From the NCBI RefSeq assembly GCF_017833525.1, contig NZ_JAFICD010000001.1, positions 1,550,001-1,614,000 of the forward strand: 64,000 bases of DNA, written 5' to 3'. The number at the start of each line of letters is the position of its first letter. Position 1 is the first letter of the stretch. Positions 59,133-64,000 of this stretch are shown here, in pieces. Source of the stretch: Duganella sp. 1411 (GTDB lineage Bacteria; Pseudomonadota; Gammaproteobacteria; Burkholderiales; Burkholderiaceae_D). The translations under genes and the position numbers were made by a program. Below the pieces are notes generated by a model. The model was not told the origin of the DNA, did no database searches, and saw nothing but the letters and a program-made list of their open reading frames with translations.

Positions 59133-59711
59133 ATGACCCCAGAGACGCCACGCCCCCGCCCCACTTCGCTGTTTGATTTATTCCTCTCGTTCACCGTTTT
59201 GGCCTTGCAAGGCTTCGGCGGCGTGCTCGCGGTCGTACAGCGCGAAATGGTCGAGCGCAAGCGCTGGCTGACGCAGGAGGAGTTTCTCGAGGACTGGGCG
59301 GTCGCCCAGATCATGCCCGGTCCCAACGTCGTCAACCTGGCGCTGATGATCGGCGGCCGCTACTACGGCCTGCGCGGCGCCATGTCGGCGCTGGCCGGCA
59401 TGCTGACGGTGCCGTTGATGGTGGTGCTGGGCCTGGCGCTGCTGCATGCGCACTATGCCAACCATCCGGGCGTGGCCGGCGCGTTGCGCGGCATGGCGGC
59501 CGTGTCGGCCGGCATGATCGCCGCTACCGGGCTGAAGCTGGCCTCGGCGCTGCGCAAGCACCCGTTGCCGCTGTGGCTGACCGGACTGATCGCTTTGCTG
59601 TGCGTCGGCTTTGTCGTGGTGCTGCGGCTGCCGCTGGCTTACACCCTGCTCATCCTCGGCAGCGTCGCCGTCACGCTGACCTACCGCACGATGAAGGGAA
59701 AGCGGCCATGA
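59133..59711 (+). CDS. chrA: Chromate transporter, short ChrA subunit 1
   Basis: This 192-residue membrane protein matches a single CHR domain: LFLSFTVLALQGFGGVLAVV, WLTQEEFLEDWAVAQIMPGP with the conserved PGPN, and NLALMIGGRYYGLRGAMSAL. Short-chain CHR proteins work as pairs to export chromate (or transport sulfate-like anions). Its stop overlaps the ATG of the second CHR gene, so the pair is translationally coupled. Annotation as a chromate exporter is by family; the natural anion is unproven. Confidence 0.9.
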   Translation: MTPETPRPRPTSLFDLFLSFTVLALQGFGGVLAVVQREMVERKRWLTQEEFLEDWAVAQIMPGPNVVNLALMIGGRYYGLRGAMSALAGMLTVPLMVVLGLALLHAHYANHPGVAGALRGMAAVSAGMIAATGLKLASALRKHPLPLWLTGLIALLCVGFVVVLRLPLAYTLLILGSVAVTLTYRTMKGKRP

Positions 59712-60295
59712 GCGAGGCGCCCATCCATGTCGTGCTGAGCTTTGCCGATTGGCTCAACCTGTTTGGCCATTACATGCTGTTATCGCTGTTGTCGATCGGC
59801 GGCGCGATTTCGACGACGTCGGAAATGCACCGCTTTCTGGTCGAGGAGCACCATTGGCTGACGCAATCGCAGTTCAACGACTCGATCGCCATCGCCCAGG
59901 CCGCGCCGGGGCCGAACGTGCTGTTCGTCGCGCTGATGGGCTGGAACGTGGGGCTGAACGCGGGCAGCTACACGGCCGCGTTCGCCGGAGTGGCGGTGAC
60001 GATGCTCGGCATCATGATTCCCAGCACCACACTGACCTACCTGGCCGCGCGCTGGGGCCATCGCAACCGCGAGCTGCTGGGCGTGCGGGCCTTCAAGCAG
60101 GGGATGGCGCCGGTGGTGGTCGGGTTGATGGTGTCGGTGGGGATCATCTTAGGCAGCGCCAATCGCGACTGGACCACCGACTGGCCGCTGTGGCTGTTGT
60201 CGGTCGCCGCCGGAGTCGTGATCTGGCGCACCCGGCTGCATTTGCTGTGGCTGCTGGGCGCGGGCGCGATCTTGGGGTGGTACGGGTTGGTGTGA
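59708..60295 (+). CDS. chrA: Chromate transporter, short ChrA subunit 2
   Basis: This 195-residue second CHR half has HYMLLSLLSIGGAISTTSEM, WLTQSQFNDSIAIAQAAPGP (PGPN motif) and YTAAFAGVAVTMLGIMIPST. Together with the preceding gene it would make the two-domain transporter usually encoded as one long ChrA; the two halves insert with opposite topology in known pairs. No chrB regulator is adjacent. Confidence 0.9.
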   Translation: MSEAPIHVVLSFADWLNLFGHYMLLSLLSIGGAISTTSEMHRFLVEEHHWLTQSQFNDSIAIAQAAPGPNVLFVALMGWNVGLNAGSYTAAFAGVAVTMLGIMIPSTTLTYLAARWGHRNRELLGVRAFKQGMAPVVVGLMVSVGIILGSANRDWTTDWPLWLLSVAAGVVIWRTRLHLLWLLGAGAILGWYGLV

Positions 60296-60314
60296 TGCAA
60301 AGAACCCGGTACGG

Positions 60315-60343
60315 CGGGGTCGGACCCACCGGGTCCGACCCCG
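60315..60343. repeat. 29-bp near-perfect palindrome between convergent genes
   Basis: CGGGGTCGGACCC and GGGTCCGACCCCG form a 13-bp perfect stem with a 3-nt loop (60328-60330). It lies between the second ChrA gene and the convergent amidohydrolase. It could be a bidirectional terminator, but lacks a clean U-run. It shares the GGGGTC-type end with the inverted-repeat elements at 18.3, 29.1 and 29.8 kb. Confidence 0.8.
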
Positions 60344-60369
60344 GACATTCACGCCGTGCGGGTTAAAAC

Positions 60370-62145
60370 TTACTTGTTCTGGTAACCACCGTAATACTTC
60401 ACAGGGCTCCACTCCGGCTGCACCTCGGGCACGGCCGGCGCCAGCTGCTTGTACTCCGGCCCGGCATACACCACCTTGCCATTGACAATGGTCAGACTGC
60501 TTTCCAGATTCTTGATCTTCTCGACATCCATCGAGAAGTAATCCTGCGGCAAGATCACCACGTCCGCGTATTGCCCCTTGGCCAGCGTGCCCTTGAGCTT
60601 TTCCTCGCCGCTCATCCAGGCGCTGCCCTGCGTCATCAGCTTCAACGCCTGGTAGCGGCTCAGCACATCGCCCGGCTGCCACAAGCTCAGGCCGCCCGCC
60701 GTCTTGCCCGTCACCGCCCAGTAGATCGACGGCCACGGACCATAGCTGCTCACGCGCGTGCCATCGGTCCCCAAGCCGACCGGAATCTTCATCTCCAGCA
60801 TCTTCTTAATCGGCGGCATCTGGCGGGTCTGCGCACCGTACTGCTTCCAGTACAGCTCGCCCTGGAAGTGCATGCGGTTTTGCACGGCGATGCCACCACC
60901 CAGCGCTTTCACCCGCGCCAGTTGCTTGTCGCTGATGGTCTCGGCGTGGTCGAAGAACCAACGCAGGCCGTTCAGCGGCGTGTCCTTGTTGACCTTTTCA
61001 ATGACGGCCAAGTCGCGGTCGATGCTCTCGTCATACGTCGCGTGGATGCGGAACGGCCAGCGGTTCTTGATCAGCAGCCGCAGCACCGGCTCCAGCTCGC
61101 TCTCCATCTCCTTCGGCATGTTGGGGCGCGGCTCGAGGAAGTTCTCGAAGTCGGCCGCGCTCCACACCAGGTTCTCGCCGCCGCCCTCGGTGTTGTAGCC
61201 GTTGGCGTAGAACAGATGGTCATTCTTGTCCGGCTTGGTCTGCGTCAGCCAGCGCTGGTAATCCTCCAGCTCCTTGCCCGGCTTTTGCGCGAACAGATAA
61301 TACGACGTGCGCACCGTCAGCTTGCCGTTCCTGGCCAGCTCCAGGCTGACCGCGTAGTCGTCCGGATAGGCCTGGCCACCGCCGCCGGCATCGATGGCGC
61401 TGGTTAAGCCGAGGCGATTCAGTTCGGTGTAATACTGCTGCGTGGAATTGATCTGCTGCTCGCGCGGCAACACGTTGGTCTTGGCCAAGGTGGTGTACAG
61501 GATCATCGCGTTCGGCTTGGCGATCAGCAGGCCGGTCGGCTTGCCGTCGGCGCCCAGTTCGACCACGCCGTCCTTGTATTTGGTGTCGGCGTTGTAACCG
61601 AGCGTGGCGATGCCTTTCTGGTTGAGGAAGCCCAGGCCGTACAGGTACAGAATGAACACCGGCTTGTCCGGCACCGCCTCGTTGATTTCGGCCAGGGTCG
61701 GCAGCCGCTTTTCCTCGAACTGGAACTCGTTCCAGCCGCCCACGACCTTGATCCAGGCGCCGTCCGGTGTGCGCGCCGCCTGCTCCTTCAGCATTTGCAA
61801 GGCTTTCTTCAGCGACGTCACGCCGTCCCAGCGCAACTCGGCGTTGTAGTTCAAGCCCTCGCGGATGATGTGCAGGTGGGAATCGTTGAGGCCGGGAATG
61901 ACGGTTTTGCCGCCGGCGTCGATCAACTGGGTGTTGGCCGATTTGAGTTTGAGGATGGCGGCGTTGCTGCCGACGGCCTGGATCTTGCCGTCCTGGATGG
62001 CGAGCGCCTGGGCGAACACGCCCTCCTTCGTCATCGTGGCGATCTTGCCGTTGGTGATGATCAGGTCCGTCGCGGCCTGCGCCGACGTCGCCAGCGCGAC
62101 GGTATGGATCAGGGTGACAGCGAATGCGAGCTGCTTCAATTTCAT
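60370..62145 (-). CDS. Exported amidohydrolase (YtcJ-like)
   Basis: This 591-residue protein has a signal peptide (MKLKQLAFAVTLIHTVALAT, cleaved near AQA) and an amidohydrolase-3 fold: LIITNGKIATMTKEG, VIPGLNDSHLHII with the HxH metal site, RIHATYDESIDRDL, FFDHAETIS and GLGTDGTRVSSYGP with the metal-binding Asp. It hydrolyses C-N bonds of an unknown substrate in the periplasm. SD TAGGAG lies 9 bp before the ATG at 62145. It lies 92 bp downstream of the YceI gene on the same strand and may be co-expressed. Confidence 0.88.
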   Translation of the reverse strand: MKLKQLAFAVTLIHTVALATSAQAATDLIITNGKIATMTKEGVFAQALAIQDGKIQAVGSNAAILKLKSANTQLIDAGGKTVIPGLNDSHLHIIREGLNYNAELRWDGVTSLKKALQMLKEQAARTPDGAWIKVVGGWNEFQFEEKRLPTLAEINEAVPDKPVFILYLYGLGFLNQKGIATLGYNADTKYKDGVVELGADGKPTGLLIAKPNAMILYTTLAKTNVLPREQQINSTQQYYTELNRLGLTSAIDAGGGGQAYPDDYAVSLELARNGKLTVRTSYYLFAQKPGKELEDYQRWLTQTKPDKNDHLFYANGYNTEGGGENLVWSAADFENFLEPRPNMPKEMESELEPVLRLLIKNRWPFRIHATYDESIDRDLAVIEKVNKDTPLNGLRWFFDHAETISDKQLARVKALGGGIAVQNRMHFQGELYWKQYGAQTRQMPPIKKMLEMKIPVGLGTDGTRVSSYGPWPSIYWAVTGKTAGGLSLWQPGDVLSRYQALKLMTQGSAWMSGEEKLKGTLAKGQYADVVILPQDYFSMDVEKIKNLESSLTIVNGKVVYAGPEYKQLAPAVPEVQPEWSPVKYYGGYQNK

Positions 62146-62237
62146 CGTACTACTCCTAAAAATATAATGGGCCGGCGCGGAGTGGCTACCGCGCCGGCCC
62201 ACATCAAGGCCAACGAATTGAGGCTAGCTCAGTTCGA

Positions 62238-62804
62238 TTAGTCCTTGAGTGCTTCGACCGCGAAGGTCAGGGTAACGTCGTCGCCGACGTTAGGTGCGTA
62301 TTTACCTGCGTTAAATTCGGTACGCTTGATGGTGGCGGTGGCGTTGGCGCCGCAAGCCAGTTTCTTCATCATCGGGTGGTCCATGCACTTGAAGCCGGTC
62401 ACGGTCAGCGTCACTGGCTTGGTCACGCCCTTGACGGTCAGGTTGCCTTCGATGGTCGACGGGGTGTCGCCCTTGAAGTTGACCTTGGTCGACTTGTAGG
62501 TGATGGTCGGGAACTTGGCGGTGTCGAGGAAATCCTCGCCCTGGATGTGCTGGTCGAACAGTTTCGAGCCGGTATCGACCGATTTGGTGTCGATGGTCGC
62601 TTCGACCGAGCCGGTCTTGGCGGCGCGGTCGATCGTGATCTTGGCGCTGGTGTTGTTGAAGCGGCTCGTCTGCAGCGAGTAGCCGAAGTGGCTATACGAG
62701 AAGCTCGAGAAGGTATGGTTGGCATCGGAAGTGAACGATTCCGGTGCGGCAACGGCGGACATCGAGATACCAGCGGCGACCATCAGGGCGAAGATTTTTT
62801 TCAT
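62238..62804 (-). CDS. Periplasmic YceI-family protein
   Basis: This 188-residue protein has a classical signal peptide (MKKIFALMVAAGISMSAVAA) followed by the YceI lipocalin-like fold (HTFSSFSYSHFGYSLQTSRF, LFDQHIQGEDFLDTAKFPTI, TKPVTLTVTGFKC, IKRTEFNAGKYAPNVGDDVT). YceI proteins carry isoprenoid-type ligands. It differs from the lipoprotein paralogue at 17.5 kb by being soluble. SD GGAG lies 8 bp before the ATG at 62804. The preceding ~315 bp hold its promoter. Confidence 0.92.
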   Translation of the reverse strand: MKKIFALMVAAGISMSAVAAPESFTSDANHTFSSFSYSHFGYSLQTSRFNNTSAKITIDRAAKTGSVEATIDTKSVDTGSKLFDQHIQGEDFLDTAKFPTITYKSTKVNFKGDTPSTIEGNLTVKGVTKPVTLTVTGFKCMDHPMMKKLACGANATATIKRTEFNAGKYAPNVGDDVTLTFAVEALKD

Positions 62805-63119
62805 GTAGGACTCCAGAATGTTGGAACACAAATAAGAACGCTAACGGACGAGCCTGGCCAGCCCGTTGATGTTCTCGAGTGGGAATGATTATGCTCGCGA
62901 CATCTAAAGTTGTAAAACGAAAAATTTACCGCTTTACTATCGATAAAATCGATCATACGGCGTGGGAATAATAATAACGGAGCGCGGCTAGAAGCGAATC
63001 CGCCATAAGGCGGAGGGGGGCGGACCACTTAACCGTCCCGCCCCCGTTCCGTTGACGATTTCATCGCCATGTCATATTAAAAAACTAAGCTTGTCCGCTC
63101 TCAAATGATCGGAGCAAGC
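62805..63119. other. Divergent intergenic region, YceI / PhoD
   Basis: This 315-bp region has an AT-rich centre (about 62890-62980) with a short palindrome ATCGATAAAATCGAT (62938-62952) and a small CCGCC/GGCGG hairpin at 63000-63014. Promoters of the divergent YceI and PhoD genes must lie here; no strong consensus was fixed. No gene is seen. Confidence 0.5.
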
Positions 63120-64000
63120 ATGACTTCATCGATTTCACGTCGCAATTTCCTGGCCCAAGGTGGGGCATTGGTGGGCAGTTCCGCATTGGGCGGCTCCCTG
63201 CTGCTGGGGGGCTGCGGCAGTAGCAGCCCCACGGCCATCGGCGTCAGCGAGAACGAACGGCCCAAGATGCTGTCGGGGATACAGTTCGGCGACGTTACGG
63301 ATGAACGGGCGATCATCTGGAGCCGGACCGACCGCAACGCGCAGATGATTGTCGAATACGATACCAGCGACCGTTTCAACAACTCCAGCCGCATCGTTGG
63401 CCCCACTGCCAGCGACGCCACCGATTTCACCACCCGTGTCGACCTGAGCGGCTTGCCCGCCGGCCAAACGGTATTCGTGCGTGTGCGCTATGTGGATCCC
63501 AACAATTCGAAAATCGAAAGCGAAACCATCTCGGGTCAATTCCGGACCACGCCGGCTGCCGATGGAACCCGGGCCGTGCGTTTTCACTGGAGCGGCGACC
63601 AGTGCGGCCAGGGCTGGGGCATCAACACCGATTTTGGCGGCATGAAAATCTATGAAGCGATGCGTTTGCGCGACCCGGACTTTTTCATCCACAACGGCGA
63701 CACGATTTATGCCGACGGACCGATCCTGGCCCAGGTAACGGCGGAAAACGGCCAGGTCTGGCGTAATCTGGTCACGGAAGAAGTCAGCAAGGTCGCGGAA
63801 ACGCTGAAGGAATACCGCGGCCGCCATGCCTATAATATGATGGATGCGAACTTCCGCAAGTTCGCCGCGCAGGTGCCGCAGGTCTGGCAATGGGACGATC
63901 ACGAAGTGACGAATAACTACAGCGCGTCCAAGGATTTATCGGCCGATACGCGTTACACCGAAAAAAACATTGCGACCCTCACCGCGCGCGGCCGTCGCGC
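63120..64000 (+). CDS. phoD: PhoD-like alkaline phosphatase, Tat-exported, 3' end outside window
   Basis: The first 293 residues are visible. The N-terminus carries a twin-arginine signal (SRRNFLAQGGALVGSSALGG) followed by a Cys in LLGGCGSS that could be a lipobox. A fibronectin-like PhoD N-terminal domain follows (IQFGDVTDERAIIWSRTDRN), then the start of the metallophosphatase domain (FHWSGDQCGQGWGIN, DFFIHNGDTIYADGP, VWQWDDHEVTNNY). The Asp/His metal ligands match PhoD. The start at 63120 has GGAG 5 bp upstream; an in-frame ATG at 63105 is less well placed. It is probably induced by phosphate limitation, though no Pho box was identified. Confidence 0.9.
   Translation, partial: MTSSISRRNFLAQGGALVGSSALGGSLLLGGCGSSSPTAIGVSENERPKMLSGIQFGDVTDERAIIWSRTDRNAQMIVEYDTSDRFNNSSRIVGPTASDATDFTTRVDLSGLPAGQTVFVRVRYVDPNNSKIESETISGQFRTTPAADGTRAVRFHWSGDQCGQGWGINTDFGGMKIYEAMRLRDPDFFIHNGDTIYADGPILAQVTAENGQVWRNLVTEEVSKVAETLKEYRGRHAYNMMDANFRKFAAQVPQVWQWDDHEVTNNYSASKDLSADTRYTEKNIATLTARGRR

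Noticed and set aside
60315..60343. Classical Rho-independent terminator
   Set aside because: The stem is perfect but there is no adjacent run of T on either strand, so it is listed as a palindrome with only possible terminator function.

Overview
The window is GC-rich bacterial chromosome, densely coded. It most resembles a betaproteobacterium of the Oxalobacteraceae (Massilia / Duganella / Janthinobacterium type). That placement is inferred from codon and base composition and from the gene set: many hybrid kinases, a DUF3597 protein, HscC with a J-like TPR partner, and paired short ChrA subunits. It was not tested by any search. No rRNA, tRNA, CRISPR array, phage module or insertion-sequence transposase was recognised.

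Layout. 1-3.3 kb: recC, cut by the window edge. 3.3-22.2 kb: a signalling-rich block. It holds a CHASE hybrid histidine kinase, a secreted PHP-type hydrolase, and a three-gene cluster of receiver-GGDEF-EAL protein, a very large soluble kinase with a chain of HAMP units, and a CheR-like protein. It continues with a GST, a YceI lipoprotein, a LysE exporter and a 7TM hybrid kinase. 22.2-29.0 kb: ordinary metabolism and regulation, including DUF3597, an unusual flavoprotein, a probably leaderless XRE-cupin regulator coupled to a GNAT, a thiolase with a TetR regulator, and DUF488. 29.0-30.7 kb: a small accessory insertion flanked by a perfect 73-bp direct repeat. It carries two lower-GC orphan genes and two copies of an inverted-repeat element. 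30.7-40.7 kb: an acetoacetate-decarboxylase-like/FAD-oxidoreductase fusion, an HD hydrolase, a GH28 polygalacturonase, a lipoprotein FKBP, an atypical Nramp transporter, a semialdehyde dehydrogenase and a UBP zinc-finger protein.

40.8-47.8 kb: a LuxR-type regulator, then a tight run of hscC, a frameshifted RimJ-like acetyltransferase, a GNAT, a catalytically degenerate alpha/beta hydrolase and a large J-like/TPR membrane protein, which is the probable HscC co-chaperone. 47.9-53.6 kb: an exported metallo-beta-lactamase-fold enzyme, a tiny conserved protein, a haloperoxidase-type hydrolase, then Dps, a histidine kinase and a LuxR regulator in one operon bracketed by inverted copies of a REP-like repeat, followed by an isochorismatase-fold hydrolase. 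53.6-64 kb: a beta-propeller sensor kinase, a receiver-PAS protein between two paralogous noncoding elements rich in DnaA-box-like 9-mers, split chromate transporter genes, an amidohydrolase, a second YceI protein and a Tat-type PhoD phosphatase cut by the window end.

The main themes are signal transduction (five histidine kinases, four stand-alone or output-fused receivers) and envelope or periplasmic functions. The least explained pieces are the two DnaA-box elements at 57.3 and 58.5 kb, the 73-bp-flanked insertion, the HscC/J-TPR operon, and a hairpin-rich gene-free stretch at 17.2-17.5 kb that ends in a minus-strand terminator.
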